From Bryobacteraceae bacterium (lineage in GTDB: Bacteria; Acidobacteriota; Terriglobia; Bryobacterales; Bryobacteraceae), in contig JASHQT010000131.1 of assembly GCA_030039005.1 (NCBI GenBank), forward strand, positions 1-32,462: a stretch of DNA of 32,462 nucleotides, read 5' to 3'. Below are positions 8,356 to 17,627 of the stretch, in pieces (position 1 is the stretch's first letter; each line of letters begins with the position of its first letter). Both the position numbers and the translations under genes were made by a program. The notes below the pieces were generated by a model. It was not told the DNA's origin and did no database searches. It was given only the letters and a program-made list of their open reading frames with translations.

Positions 8356-11300
8356 CTAGTAGTAGAGCTTCAGTGCGATCTGCACCTGTCGCGGCTGGTT
8401 GGCCTGACTGGTAATTTGGCCGAACGTCGCGTCGCCTAGGTTGGTATCGGGCGGCCCGAACTGAACGCGATTCAAAGCATTGAATGCTTCCAGGCGAATC
8501 TGCAGCCGCGCCCCCTCCCGAAACTCGAGCGGGATCTCCTTGAACAGAGAAGCCGTCAAATTGTCAGTCCCGGGCATTCGCGCATTGGGGAGCACCCGCG
8601 GCGCATCGCCGTCGGTATAGGGGGCGGGCTGCACCGCGACCTGGGGATTCGCGAAATAGTGGTTCAAGTTGCCGGTCCCAGCCACCTTGAGCGGTGCGAG
8701 CAGATTCGGATATTGGTTGCCGTAGGTCGGCACATTGACGCTGCATCCGCCGCACAGAAAAAGCTGCAGCGGCAGCCCGTCATCGATTCGATAGATCCCG
8801 TTTACCTGCCATCCGCCGCCCAGCGCACCCGCAATCCCGCTCCAGTGCTTTCCAAACGGCAGTTGATACAGGAAAGTGAACTGCGCGATCTGCGGAATGC
8901 TGAACACCGAAAGCGACCGGTCCAGCTCCAGGTTGTTGGGATCGCGCGCGGCGGATTCGCTGGTGGTGGAGCCGCCGGTCAGAAACGAATAGCCGGAGGA
9001 GCCGAGCGACGCATCGTCGATACTCTTCTGGAACACATACGTGAAAAGGAACTGAACTCCGCCGGAGAAGCGCTTCTCGATGCGCAGCTGCCCGCCGTTA
9101 TAGATGGAATTGGCCCAGGGAACGAAGCTGCTGCTGATCCCAGTGGCGGTTCCGTTGCTGTACTGCGGATAAGGAACGTACAGCTTCCAGCGCGGGATGG
9201 TCGGCCCCGACAAATCCGCGCTTCCGCTGATGATTCCCTGGAAGGGATTCGGCAGCTGCGCCAGGTAATAGGACGGATCGGCGCGAAAAGCCGCCGCGAT
9301 ATTGGGCGGCAGCGCATCGATTTCGTCGTTATAACCCATCGCGTAGAGATGCGTTCCTTTTCGTCCGACGTATTCGATATCCAATAAGACCGACCAGGGA
9401 AGCCGGCGCTGGATCCCGAAACTCCAGGACTGCTCCTGGGGCGTCTGATTGAGGCTGCGAATCGGGATATTGGTCAGCGCCTGCCCGAGATCGGTGGACG
9501 TTCCAGCTTTATTTCCCACCGCGGTCTGAATTCCATAGGGGAAGGGATCGCGCAGGAACTCCAGCGGCAGCCAGGGCTCGCCGGGAACATTATTGACTCC
9601 TTGCGTTATGGCGTCATATCCCAGGAATCCGCCGCTCACGGAATTCCCCACCACGCCCACGTCCGAAGGATCGTAATAGATGCCGTAACCGCCGCGTACG
9701 ACCGTGCCTTTCAAAATCTCATCCGCGAACCCGAACCTCGGCCCCCAATCACGCCAGTCGGTGTTGAACTCGGTGTTGGGGTTTCCTTCCACGCCCACGT
9801 ATTCCACGGCGCCATGCAGGTTCAATCCGGGAACGGAGATCGGCGCGGGCGCCGAAGGATCGAAGTAGCTCATCTGGTTGAAGCGCTCGGTGCGCGGCGT
9901 GTTCACATCGTAGCGGAGCCCCACGTTGAGCGTCAGGTGTTGCGTCACGCGCCAGTTGTCCTGAATGAATCCGCCCGCCTGATAATTCCGCGTTGAGGTG
10001 TACGGAGGGATCTCGTATTCGGTGAATGGATTGTCGACGTAGCCGATCATCAGCCCGGCCAGCGCATCGCCGCCCACCCCGGCGGTTCCTGAAGCCGTCC
10101 CGCTATTGGTGAAGGCGAACAAGCCGTTCGGCGCGCCCGCCTGCAGAAAATTGATGCGATGCCGCCGGATCTCGCCGCCGAACTTGATCTCGTGCGCTCC
10201 GATGATGTGATCGATAGAACCCACCAGGTGCCCGGTTTCGCTCGCGAACTTGAGAATCGAATAGAACTGTCCGCCCAAACAGCCGTTGAATCCGTTGCAC
10301 CCGTAGGCGCTGAAAAGCCAGATCGAGGGCGGCGTCAGGAATCCCGATGTATCCATATAGGCCGGCATTCCCAGCTCTGTTACCGGGTTGAAACCGCCGA
10401 AAGACGCGGCCACTCCTTGGGTGGGATACCAGTTGTGTGCATATCCGATGGAAACGCTGGCAAGCGTCACGGGGCTGAAGGTGTGCTGATAATTCAGATC
10501 GCCCACCAGCGCGGCGTGTTTGGTCGGCCCCTGCGTGTTGGTGTCGTATACGGTGCCGAAGAAATTGGGATTTTCGCCCGCGTCCCACTCGTGCGAGAAC
10601 CGCACGCTGGCGGTGTTCTTGTCGCTGAAGTGCTGGTCGAGCTTGATATCGATGGATTGCTGGCTGTACGGGCTGGAAGCCGTCGTCACCCAGTTGTGAT
10701 AGGGATCGTACTGGGGAGTTCCTACGTTGAGGTTCGGCAAGGGGAAAGCCTGGATGAGCTTCGCGCCCACCGGGTCGATCAGATTTCCCGGCCGGTCCGG
10801 TAGATCGCCCAGCCCAAACGGAATGCTCGAATTGCCGGGGCTGATATAGGTGGCAAGGTTATTGAACGGGATGGGCGCGCGATTTACCGCCTGGTCCTCG
10901 GCGTTGGGCTGACCGGTGTAGGGATCGTAAATCTGCCCCGCGGGATTGGAGCAGATCCCTTCGGCGCTGAATGTGCCCCCCACGCGGCCGCACAACTCAC
11001 CGAAGTTGCCTGCGCGCTCGGCCGCGTCGGGCACGCCCGCGATGTTGGACGTGGCGCCCATGAGCGCGCGGATGCCGTTGAAGTCGAAAAAGAAGAACGT
11101 CCGATTCTTGAAGATGGGGCCGCCCGCCGTGACACCGAAGTCGTTGCGCGTCGAATGCGCCTGCCCGAGGCCGGCCGAATTGGCGAAGAAATTATTCGCG
11201 TTCAGGTCGTTGTTGCGCAGAAACTCGAACAGTTGCCCGTGGTATTCATTGGTTCCCGATTTCGTCACCACGTTGACGATGGTCCCGCCGCTGTTGCCGA

Positions 11301-12006
11301 ATTCAGCATTGAAATTCGCCTGCTGGATGGTGTATTCCTGGATTGCCTCCACCGGCGGCACATACAGCGCCTTCTGTACCCCGGGATTATTGTCGCTGTT
11401 CATGACGCTCACGCCGTCCAGCAACATATCGGCCTGGGCGTTGCGGCTGCCGTCGGAAACGAAATTGGTGACGAACCCGGGCGTGCTGATCCCGTTCCCG
11501 TATGTACTGCCCGGAGCCTGCGAGACCCCGGGTGCCAGAAAGGCTAGATCGAACGGATTGCGATCCACCAGCGGAAGGTCGTTAATCAGCTTCAGAGGCA
11601 CTGTCTCGCCGATGGCGGCGCTGTCGGACTCGAGAGGCGCATTGGCTTCTACCCTCGTCACGGCTCCTCCGACGGAGAGGGTCACATCGAGCGCTACGCT
11701 CGCATTCACCGCGACTACGATGCCGGAAGTATCGTAAGGCGCGAAGCCCGCGGCTGTGACCCGTAGCGCATAATTTCCTGGTGCGACGGACCGGAAAAGA
11801 TAGCGCCCCGTTTCGTCGGCCTGGGCGGTGTTCGCGACTCCCCGGTCATTGTCGGTGAGTGTAACCCTAGCGCCCGGAACCAATGCCTTGGAAGGATCTT
11901 TGATCGTCCCGGTCACTGATCCCGTGTATAGCTGACCCCACGCCAGCACCGACCACATGGGAAGAACCGCGCACTTCCAGAGGTTCGATACGAATCCTCT
12001 TTGCAC
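8356..12006 (-). CDS. TonB-dependent receptor, Oar-like, full length
   Basis: 1216 residues. A signal peptide of about 25 residues ending near LAWG is followed by a carboxypeptidase-regulatory-like domain at about 27-110 (GSVTGTIKDPSKALVPGARV, ETGRYLFRSVAPGNYAL), a plug domain at about 115-290 (NDLPLVDRNPFDLAFLAPGV, LDGVSVMNSDNNPGVQ, VVTKSGTNEYHGQLFEF) and a large barrel ending in VQIALKLYY. It is the first gene of a minus-strand operon with the GH16-like lipoprotein, the propeller kinase and the NarL regulator, suggesting uptake of a glycan fragment (inference). No SusD-like partner is present. The start is GTG at 12006, with only a weak ribosome site; the signal peptide right behind it supports the choice. 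Confidence 0.95.
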   Translation of the reverse strand: MQRGFVSNLWKCAVLPMWSVLAWGQLYTGSVTGTIKDPSKALVPGARVTLTDNDRGVANTAQADETGRYLFRSVAPGNYALRVTAAGFAPYDTSGIVVAVNASVALDVTLSVGGAVTRVEANAPLESDSAAIGETVPLKLINDLPLVDRNPFDLAFLAPGVSQAPGSTYGNGISTPGFVTNFVSDGSRNAQADMLLDGVSVMNSDNNPGVQKALYVPPVEAIQEYTIQQANFNAEFGNSGGTIVNVVTKSGTNEYHGQLFEFLRNNDLNANNFFANSAGLGQAHSTRNDFGVTAGGPIFKNRTFFFFDFNGIRALMGATSNIAGVPDAAERAGNFGELCGRVGGTFSAEGICSNPAGQIYDPYTGQPNAEDQAVNRAPIPFNNLATYISPGNSSIPFGLGDLPDRPGNLIDPVGAKLIQAFPLPNLNVGTPQYDPYHNWVTTASSPYSQQSIDIKLDQHFSDKNTASVRFSHEWDAGENPNFFGTVYDTNTQGPTKHAALVGDLNYQHTFSPVTLASVSIGYAHNWYPTQGVAASFGGFNPVTELGMPAYMDTSGFLTPPSIWLFSAYGCNGFNGCLGGQFYSILKFASETGHLVGSIDHIIGAHEIKFGGEIRRHRINFLQAGAPNGLFAFTNSGTASGTAGVGGDALAGLMIGYVDNPFTEYEIPPYTSTRNYQAGGFIQDNWRVTQHLTLNVGLRYDVNTPRTERFNQMSYFDPSAPAPISVPGLNLHGAVEYVGVEGNPNTEFNTDWRDWGPRFGFADEILKGTVVRGGYGIYYDPSDVGVVGNSVSGGFLGYDAITQGVNNVPGEPWLPLEFLRDPFPYGIQTAVGNKAGTSTDLGQALTNIPIRSLNQTPQEQSWSFGIQRRLPWSVLLDIEYVGRKGTHLYAMGYNDEIDALPPNIAAAFRADPSYYLAQLPNPFQGIISGSADLSGPTIPRWKLYVPYPQYSNGTATGISSSFVPWANSIYNGGQLRIEKRFSGGVQFLFTYVFQKSIDDASLGSSGYSFLTGGSTTSESAARDPNNLELDRSLSVFSIPQIAQFTFLYQLPFGKHWSGIAGALGGGWQVNGIYRIDDGLPLQLFLCGGCSVNVPTYGNQYPNLLAPLKVAGTGNLNHYFANPQVAVQPAPYTDGDAPRVLPNARMPGTDNLTASLFKEIPLEFREGARLQIRLEAFNALNRVQFGPPDTNLGDATFGQITSQANQPRQVQIALKLYY

Positions 12007-12060
12007 GTTTATGCTGTCCGTTTTCTTACGCTGCTTCGTTGTCCCACTACACGCTTAGCT

Positions 12061-12092
12061 TCCATAGTGCATTTGTGTCTGTAGGCTGTCAA
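12061..12092 (-). promoter_or_regulatory. Candidate sigma-70-type promoter of the receptor operon
   Basis: On the minus strand a perfect -35 box TTGACA (12087-12092) is followed 17 nt later by CACTAT or 20 nt later by TATGGA (12061-12066). Neither -10 is ideal. It lies about 55 bp before the GTG start. Confidence 0.4.
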
Positions 12093-12134
12093 CGACAAAC
12101 TGCGGCGCCTCAGCCGATTCGCTCCGGACCCTGG

Positions 12135-12158
12135 AGTGTGTCCGTATACGGGCACACT
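12135..12158. promoter_or_regulatory. 24-bp near-perfect palindrome, likely repressor operator (site A)
   Basis: Arms AGTGTGTCCGTA and TACGGGCACACT match at 11 of 12 pairs. Core half-sites are TGTGTCCGT and ACGGGCACA, 2 nt apart. It sits about 45 bp upstream of the receptor -35 box and about 400 bp from the efflux start. Site B at 25465-25487 has the same half-site pattern. The shape suits a TetR, MarR or HxlR-type dimer; no such regulator gene is in the window. Confidence 0.55.
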
Positions 12159-12179
12159 GTCGTCCGCTGGGCTGCGATC

Positions 12180-12203
12180 GTGAGACACTCACCAATGTTT
12201 CAC
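12180..12203. promoter_or_regulatory. Inverted repeat GTGAGACA-8-TGTTTCAC
   Basis: 8-bp arms with one mismatch, 8 nt apart, 21 bp beyond site A. It could be a second protein-binding site of the divergent region; function unknown. Confidence 0.3.
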
Positions 12204-12552
12204 GTATGCAGCCCGTGGGCGAAAAATTGCTAGTCGGACGTTGCCGCAAGTAGATTCCGATGATGATGTTGTTTATGTTACGGACCGCGGTCGGGTTTGC
12301 CCAGTTGAAGCAGCAAGCTAAATCATTGTGGGACCACTCTGTTTGCCCTGGGTCGATCATGGCGGCGGAATAGGTGTTCCCGGGCAAGCTTCGCCGTCAT
12401 GGGCGATAAACCTAGCGGCGTCATTGTTGAAGTTGCGATTTTTTCATCAGCCCGCGTAGGAAGCTGGTGTTGGAAGCTTAATCGTCATCAAGTGCATCCA
12501 TACTAGGCATAAACTCGAATGAGCTTCTGAATTCTAGCGGGAGGGAACGAGA

Positions 12553-13953
12553 GTGCTTTTCCGAAAGATTGTGATTTGGCTCGGTGGATCGATGGCTTGG
12601 TGGAGTTTCCTGATGGGCACGACGCTCTTCGGCCAGCAAAGCCAGTTTCAAGGCAGCGTGCCCACGGGAACGGCTTCCCCCACTCCGCTGGCGCTCACTC
12701 TTCGTGATGCCATCAATCGCGGACTTCGAACCAACCTGGGGCTGCTGGTCAGTGGGACTGCGAGCGATGCGGCGCGCGGCGAGCGTCTGCGTGCCTTGAG
12801 CGCGTTGCTACCGCAGGTCACGGGTGCGGTGACTTTCAACGAGCAGCAGCTTAGCCTCTCCACGATCGGATTTGACTTCCACCTCCCTGGGCTTCCGCTC
12901 CCGGCCGTGGTGGGACCGTTCCACTATACCGACGCCCGAGCCTATGCGTCGTTTAGCGTCTACGATTACACCCTGCGCAAAAACCATCTTGCCGCCAAGG
13001 AAAACGAGCGCGCGGCCCAGCTATCGCTCAAGGATGCCAACGATCTGGTGGTGCAGGCCGCGGCGAGCGCCTATCTGCTGGTCATCGCCGACTCGTCCCG
13101 GGTGGATTCGCTGGTCGCTCAAGTGACGACCGATCAGGCGATCTATGATCGCACCAGCGATCAGCACCTGGCTGGAACTGCGGCAGCCATCGACGTGCTG
13201 CGCTCCCGTGTGGAACTGCAGCAGCAGCAACAGCAACTGGTGGCGCAGCGAAATCAGCTCGCCAAGGACAAGCTCGCGTTGGGCCGCGTCATCGGTTTGC
13301 CCCTCGGTCAGGATTTCGGGATCGCAGAGCAGGTACCGTTTTCCGCCCTCGCCGCGATCGCTCCCGACGAGGCCCTGCACACCGCGTATGCGCAGCGCGC
13401 CGACTACCAGAGCGCGCAAGCCACAGTGCGCGCTGCGGAAGCCTCCGTGGAAGCCGCTCGCGGCGAGCGCTATCCGAACGTCGGCGTCACCGCCGATTAC
13501 GGGGATGTCGGTCAGACCCCCGCCGAATCGCGCGGGACATTTACCTTCCAGGCCGCCGCCAAGTTCAATATTTTTGACGGCGAACGCATCTCGGGCGACA
13601 TCATTCAAGCCCGCGCCGCCCTGAAGCAGCGCCAGGACGAACTGGACGATCTGCGCGGCCAGATCGATTATCAGGTTCGCGCCGCGCTGTTCGACCTCCA
13701 GTCCGCCGCCCAACTGGTGACGGTCGCGAGAAGTAATCTCGATCTCGCCAATCAGACCCTCGATCAAGCGCGCGACCGCTTCACGGCCGGCGTCACCGAT
13801 AATATCGAGGTCGTGCAAGCGCAGGGATCGGTGGCCATTGCCAACGACAATCTGATCTCTGCTCTGTATTCCCACAACTTGGCCAAGGTGGAATTGGCGC
13901 GTGCCACCGGCTCAGCCGAGCAGCAATTACAAAAATTCATGGAGGTGCGATAA
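12553..13953 (+). CDS. TolC-family outer membrane efflux protein
   Basis: 466 residues with a signal peptide ending near LFGQQ. The body has the two-fold repeated alpha-helical pattern of outer membrane factors: ALTLRDAINRGLRTNLGLLVSG near the start, paired long helices rich in Ala, Gln and Arg (DRTSDQHLAGTAAAIDVLRS, QQQQQQLVAQRNQLAKDKL), VEAARGERYPNVGVTADYG, and in the second half LDQARDRFTAGVTDNIEVVQAQ. It forms the outer-membrane channel of a tripartite pump with the next two genes. The start is GTG, with GGGAGGG 7 nt upstream. The stop is 2 nt before the next ATG: a tight operon. Confidence 0.93.
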   Translation: MLFRKIVIWLGGSMAWWSFLMGTTLFGQQSQFQGSVPTGTASPTPLALTLRDAINRGLRTNLGLLVSGTASDAARGERLRALSALLPQVTGAVTFNEQQLSLSTIGFDFHLPGLPLPAVVGPFHYTDARAYASFSVYDYTLRKNHLAAKENERAAQLSLKDANDLVVQAAASAYLLVIADSSRVDSLVAQVTTDQAIYDRTSDQHLAGTAAAIDVLRSRVELQQQQQQLVAQRNQLAKDKLALGRVIGLPLGQDFGIAEQVPFSALAAIAPDEALHTAYAQRADYQSAQATVRAAEASVEAARGERYPNVGVTADYGDVGQTPAESRGTFTFQAAAKFNIFDGERISGDIIQARAALKQRQDELDDLRGQIDYQVRAALFDLQSAAQLVTVARSNLDLANQTLDQARDRFTAGVTDNIEVVQAQGSVAIANDNLISALYSHNLAKVELARATGSAEQQLQKFMEVR

Positions 13954-13955
13954 CC

Positions 13956-15242
13956 ATGGCGGACGTCGAGACACCGGATCAATCCACCACTGCAACGCGG
14001 GATTCCCTCGCCCACCGCAGGCCCCCTCAAACGAAGCGCGGAAAGCTGTTACGCGCGGCCCTGCTGATCGTGATTCTGATGATCGTGGCCGCGGGAGCCT
14101 ATGCCGCCTGGAAGTATTTCGGCGCCTACGAATCCACCGACGATGCCGAGGTGGATGGCCATATTGACGCGATCAGCGCGCGCATCAGTGGCTACGTGTT
14201 GGAAGTACCGGTGGAGGATGAGACGGTTGTCAAAGCCGGCGATGTTTTGGCTCGTATCGATCCCAAGGATTACGCCGTTGCCGTCGCCAACGCGGAAGCG
14301 GACTTGGCTGCCGCGGAAGCCACTTTTCAGAGCAACCGCACGGATGTTCCTATCACGTCCACTACCACCGACAGTCAGTTGAGAAATGCGCGCTCGGGGC
14401 GGGTGGATGCCGATGCCGCGTTGCTTGGGGCACAGCGCCAGTTGAGCGCCGCCCAAGCGCGCATCGTCAATGCACAGGCGGAAGTCCGTGAAGCGGAGGC
14501 GACGTACAAAAAAGACACTGACGACGTGGCTCGTTACAAAATGCTGGTTGCCAAGGATGAAATTCCCGAGCAAACCTATGACACCGCGGTTCAAACGGCC
14601 GACGCAGCCAAAGCGACCATCGACGCACGGCGCGCTTCGGTGAACGAAGCCGAACAGAACGTACGGGTGGCGCAAGCGGCGATCGATCAGGCTAATGCCC
14701 GCATCATTCAGGCCGACACTGTGATCCAGTCCGCGCTAACGGCGCCGCAGCAGGTCGCCGTGACCCAGGCGCGCGCGAAATCCGCCGAGGCACAAGTAGC
14801 CCAAAGGAAGGCGATCCTGGAACAGGCCAAGCTGAATCTCAGCTACTGCACCATCGTGGCGCCCGTGGCCGGCATTATCGGCAAGAAGACCGTCGAGGTG
14901 GGCACCAACGTCTCACCCGGCCAGCAACTGATGGCTCTGGTTCCGCTGGATGATATCTGGATCACTGCGGATTTCAAAGAGACGCAATTACGATTGATGA
15001 AACCAGGCCAGCGCGTCACGTTCACTGTCGACGCCTATGACCGGGAATATAAGGGCAAGGTGACTGGGATCGCCGGCGCCAGCGGTTCGCGGCTCAGCCT
15101 GCTGCCGCCCGAGAATGCAACGGGCAACTACGTGAAGGTTGTCCAGCGTCTTCCTGTCCGCATCGACATCGACCCTGGCGAGAATTCCGACCATAGCCTC
15201 CGGCCCGGAATGTCCGTTGAACCTAAAGTCTATGTCCACTAG
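13956..15242 (+). CDS. EmrA/HlyD-type periplasmic adaptor of a drug efflux pump
   Basis: 428 residues. Cytoplasmic tail 1-29, one membrane helix at about 31-55 (LLRAALLIVILMIVAAGAYA), lipoyl-like half-motif DAEVDGHIDAISARISGYVLEV, a long Ala/Gln-rich coiled coil at about 105-285, the second lipoyl half and beta-barrel (LSYCTIVAPVAGIIGKKTVEVGTNV, IWITADFKETQLRLMKPGQRV), ending with the typical GMSVEPKV. It links the inner-membrane MFS pump to the TolC-like channel. GGAGGT lies 9 nt before the ATG, inside the end of the upstream gene. It overlaps the following pump gene by 11 bp. Confidence 0.94.
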   Translation: MADVETPDQSTTATRDSLAHRRPPQTKRGKLLRAALLIVILMIVAAGAYAAWKYFGAYESTDDAEVDGHIDAISARISGYVLEVPVEDETVVKAGDVLARIDPKDYAVAVANAEADLAAAEATFQSNRTDVPITSTTTDSQLRNARSGRVDADAALLGAQRQLSAAQARIVNAQAEVREAEATYKKDTDDVARYKMLVAKDEIPEQTYDTAVQTADAAKATIDARRASVNEAEQNVRVAQAAIDQANARIIQADTVIQSALTAPQQVAVTQARAKSAEAQVAQRKAILEQAKLNLSYCTIVAPVAGIIGKKTVEVGTNVSPGQQLMALVPLDDIWITADFKETQLRLMKPGQRVTFTVDAYDREYKGKVTGIAGASGSRLSLLPPENATGNYVKVVQRLPVRIDIDPGENSDHSLRPGMSVEPKVYVH

Positions 15243-16842
15243 CACCGGCACTCTGGCCACCCCTCCCGCGCCTCCGGCGCCTTGGACGCCGAAATACAAT
15301 CCCTGGCTCATCGGCGTGGTAGTGGCGATGGCTGCGTTCATGGAGGTGCTCGACACCAGCATCGCCAACGTTGCCTTGCCCTATATCGCAGGGAGCATCG
15401 GAGCGAGCAACGACGAGAGCACGTGGGTGCTTACGTCGTATTTGGTCTCCAACGCCATCGTTCTTCCGATCAGCGGCTGGCTGGCCGGGCTGTTCGGCCG
15501 GAAGCGCTTCTTCATGGTCTGTATTTGCATATTTACCGTGGCCTCGATGTTCTGTGGCAGCGCCGCTGGCCTCGGCATGCTGCTCCTGTTCCGCGTGGTC
15601 CAGGGCGCCGGCGGCGGCGGACTGCAGCCCATGGCGCAGGCCATTCTGGCCGACGTCTTTCCGCCCGCAAAGCGCGGCCTGGCGTTTGCACTCTATGGCA
15701 TCACAGCGATTATGGCGCCCACCATCGGACCGACATTAGGCGGATGGATCACCGACAACTATTCCTGGCGCTGGATCTTTTTCATCAACCTGCCGGTCGG
15801 AATCATAGCCTTGTTCCTGGTATGGCGCCTGGTGGAAGATCCGCCGTTCCTCGCGCAACGAAAAGGCGCCGGCGTGCGCGTCGATTTTATCGGCATCTCG
15901 CTGCTCGCGTTGGGCGTGGGAGCCCTTCAAGTGGTGCTCGACAAAGGACAGGAAGACGATTGGTTCGGCTCGAAGTTTATCACTCGCCTGGTCATTGTAT
16001 CGGTAGTCTGCCTGATTGGTCTCGTGATCTGGGAGTGGTTTTACAAAACACCGATCATTGAGGTGCGGTTGTTCAAGAGTTTTAACTTCGCCGCGGCGAA
16101 TGTCATGATGTTTCTTTTCGGCGTTCTGCTGTTCAGCAGCCTGGTGATGATGCCGCAGTTCCTCCAGACCGTGTTGGGATACACGGCTGAAAATGCCGGG
16201 CTGGTGCTGTCGGGAGGCGGCTTTGTCGTGCTGATGGAAATGCCCATCATCGGCCACCTTACCGGAAAATTCCCGGCCAAATACATCATCGCCGTGGGCT
16301 GGGCGGCGCTGGCGGTGGGGATGTTTGTCTCCACGCTGCAAATCGACACGTTGATCAGCTTCCGATCGGCTGCCGTGCTGCGTGTGATGCAATCGTTCGG
16401 GCTTGGCCTTCTCTTCGTTCCCATCACACTGGCTGGCTACATTGGGATGCCCGCGGAAAAGTCCAATAGTGTGGCCGGCCTCATCAATTTTATGCGCAAC
16501 ATTGGCAGCAGCGTGGGAACCTCGCTGGTCACCACCCTATTAGCGCGGCGCTCGCAATTTCACCAGTTGGTGCTGTCCCAGCACACCACTCCATTCGACC
16601 CAGTTCTTCAGAACCAGGTGAAAGGTTTGAGCCAGCAACTGGTACACTCCGGCGCCAGTGTCGCTGACGCACCCAAGCTGGCCCAGGGTTTACTTTACCG
16701 GACTGTGGGCGGCCAAGCGCAGACTCTCGCCTACATCGATACGTTTATGGTTCTGGCCATCATTGCGGGCATCATGTTTCTGCTTTCCTTCATTGTTCGT
16801 AAGAACGATCCGAAGGCGGGCGGCGGGGTTGCGGTAGGCTAA
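15232..16842 (+). CDS. EmrB/QacA-type MFS multidrug transporter (DHA2 family, 14 helices)
   Basis: 536 residues from the ATG at 15232; the frame is open 31 codons further upstream, but that part lies inside the adaptor gene. Helix 1 carries the DHA2 hallmark MEVLDTSIANVALPYIAG, then ESTWVLTSYLVSNAIVLPISG, motif A as AGLFGRKRFF, and the motif C region GPTLGGWITDNYSWRWIFFINLPVG. About 14 membrane segments can be counted. It is a proton-driven drug or toxic-compound exporter working with the two preceding gene products. The ribosome site is weak; the 11-bp overlap suggests coupling. No regulator gene accompanies the operon. Confidence 0.95.
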   Translation: MSTSTGTLATPPAPPAPWTPKYNPWLIGVVVAMAAFMEVLDTSIANVALPYIAGSIGASNDESTWVLTSYLVSNAIVLPISGWLAGLFGRKRFFMVCICIFTVASMFCGSAAGLGMLLLFRVVQGAGGGGLQPMAQAILADVFPPAKRGLAFALYGITAIMAPTIGPTLGGWITDNYSWRWIFFINLPVGIIALFLVWRLVEDPPFLAQRKGAGVRVDFIGISLLALGVGALQVVLDKGQEDDWFGSKFITRLVIVSVVCLIGLVIWEWFYKTPIIEVRLFKSFNFAAANVMMFLFGVLLFSSLVMMPQFLQTVLGYTAENAGLVLSGGGFVVLMEMPIIGHLTGKFPAKYIIAVGWAALAVGMFVSTLQIDTLISFRSAAVLRVMQSFGLGLLFVPITLAGYIGMPAEKSNSVAGLINFMRNIGSSVGTSLVTTLLARRSQFHQLVLSQHTTPFDPVLQNQVKGLSQQLVHSGASVADAPKLAQGLLYRTVGGQAQTLAYIDTFMVLAIIAGIMFLLSFIVRKNDPKAGGGVAVG

Positions 16843-16862
16843 GGGAGAGAACGAGGCGCTCC

Positions 16863-17495
16863 ATGATCCACGTCATCACCATCGATCGCGAATATGCGAG
16901 CGGCGCCGCCGGGATCGCAAGCAAACTAGCGGCCCGGCTGGGCTGGAAGCTCTGGGATGAACTGCTCACCATCGAAATCGCGCGGATTTTGGAGTGCGAT
17001 TGTCCCACCGTGGAAGAGCGCGAGGAGCGGCGCGATGCGCTGCACTACCGGCTCTTCAAGGCTTTCATGAAGGGCAGCTTCGAAGGAGCCTTGAACGCCC
17101 CTCGGCTGAAGATGGTGGATGCGGACTGTATTCGCGAAGCCGCGGAAAAGGTGGTGCGCGAGGTCGGCCGCGAGGGCCATGGCGTCATTGTCGGCCGCGG
17201 TTCGGCTTATTATCTAGAATCGAACCCAGACGCTTTTCACGTATTCATCTACGCGCCTTTTGCGGAGAAGGTCCGGCGCTTGCGCGCGATGGGCAAGAGC
17301 GAGCAGGAGGCGCAGACGCTGGCCGAAACCGTGGATCGGGACCGGGCCGAGTACATCAAGCAGTACTTCAAAGTCGACTGGCCGTTCCGGGAAATTTACC
17401 ATTTGATGATCAACTCGACCTTGGGCGAAGACACCGCGGTCGACCTGATCCTCGAGTCGGTTAAGCTCCTGGAGAGAGTGGAAGCGCACCGCTGA
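16863..17495 (+). CDS. Cytidylate-kinase-like family protein (P-loop nucleotide kinase fold)
   Basis: 210 residues. The N-terminus VITIDREYASGAAGIASKLAARLGW matches the start of the cytidylate-kinase-like family, with a degenerate glycine-rich loop, followed by LWDELLTIEIA, GVIVGRGSAYYL, an Arg-rich lid region (FAEKVRRLRAMGKSEQEA, DRDRAEYIKQYF) and YHLMINSTLGEDTAVDLI, the usual end of the fold. It follows the EmrB-like pump by 20 nt with GAGG about 7 nt before the ATG, so it is probably the last gene of the efflux operon. True CMP kinase activity is doubtful; members of this family are mostly uncharacterised. The reason for its place behind a pump is not known. Confidence 0.85.
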   Translation: MIHVITIDREYASGAAGIASKLAARLGWKLWDELLTIEIARILECDCPTVEEREERRDALHYRLFKAFMKGSFEGALNAPRLKMVDADCIREAAEKVVREVGREGHGVIVGRGSAYYLESNPDAFHVFIYAPFAEKVRRLRAMGKSEQEAQTLAETVDRDRAEYIKQYFKVDWPFREIYHLMINSTLGEDTAVDLILESVKLLERVEAHR

Positions 17496-17588
17496 TGATG
17501 GGCTTCGCGCCCGAAAAGGGAGGGTTGCTACGCTCCCACAGCCCCGCCGGCGCGGCGATCCTTTGGCTTATCCCACGTCCCCCTGGAA

Positions 17589-17612
17589 TCGAGCTTAAGG
17601 TCTTAGCTTCGA
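17589..17612. terminator. Imperfect hairpin between convergent genes
   Basis: TCGAGCTTAAG and CTTAGCTTCGA pair with two single-base bulges around GT, midway between two convergent stops (17495 and 17628). No clear T-run follows, so a bidirectional terminator is only possible. Confidence 0.25.
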
Positions 17613-17627
17613 CGCGCAGGGAAGCGC

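Larger units (their letters stand above)
12007..12552. other. 546-bp divergent intergenic region between receptor operon and efflux operon
   Basis: No convincing gene; the longest frame (12055-12387, minus strand) has no recognisable protein features and unbiased composition. The half next to the receptor holds a candidate promoter (12061-12092) and two inverted repeats (12135-12158 and 12180-12203). The stretch 12204-12530 shows nothing I can assign. The last 15 bases carry GGGAGGG, a good ribosome site 7 nt before the GTG of the TolC-like gene. Confidence 0.6.

Noticed and set aside
12055..12387. 110-codon minus-strand frame in the large intergenic region
   Set aside because: No ribosome site, no domain or hydrophobic pattern, and it covers two inverted repeats and a candidate promoter; more likely regulatory DNA.
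13210..13245. CAG/CAA-rich repeat in the TolC-like gene
   Set aside because: It simply encodes the Gln-rich coiled coil usual in this protein family, with mixed codons and no unit expansion.
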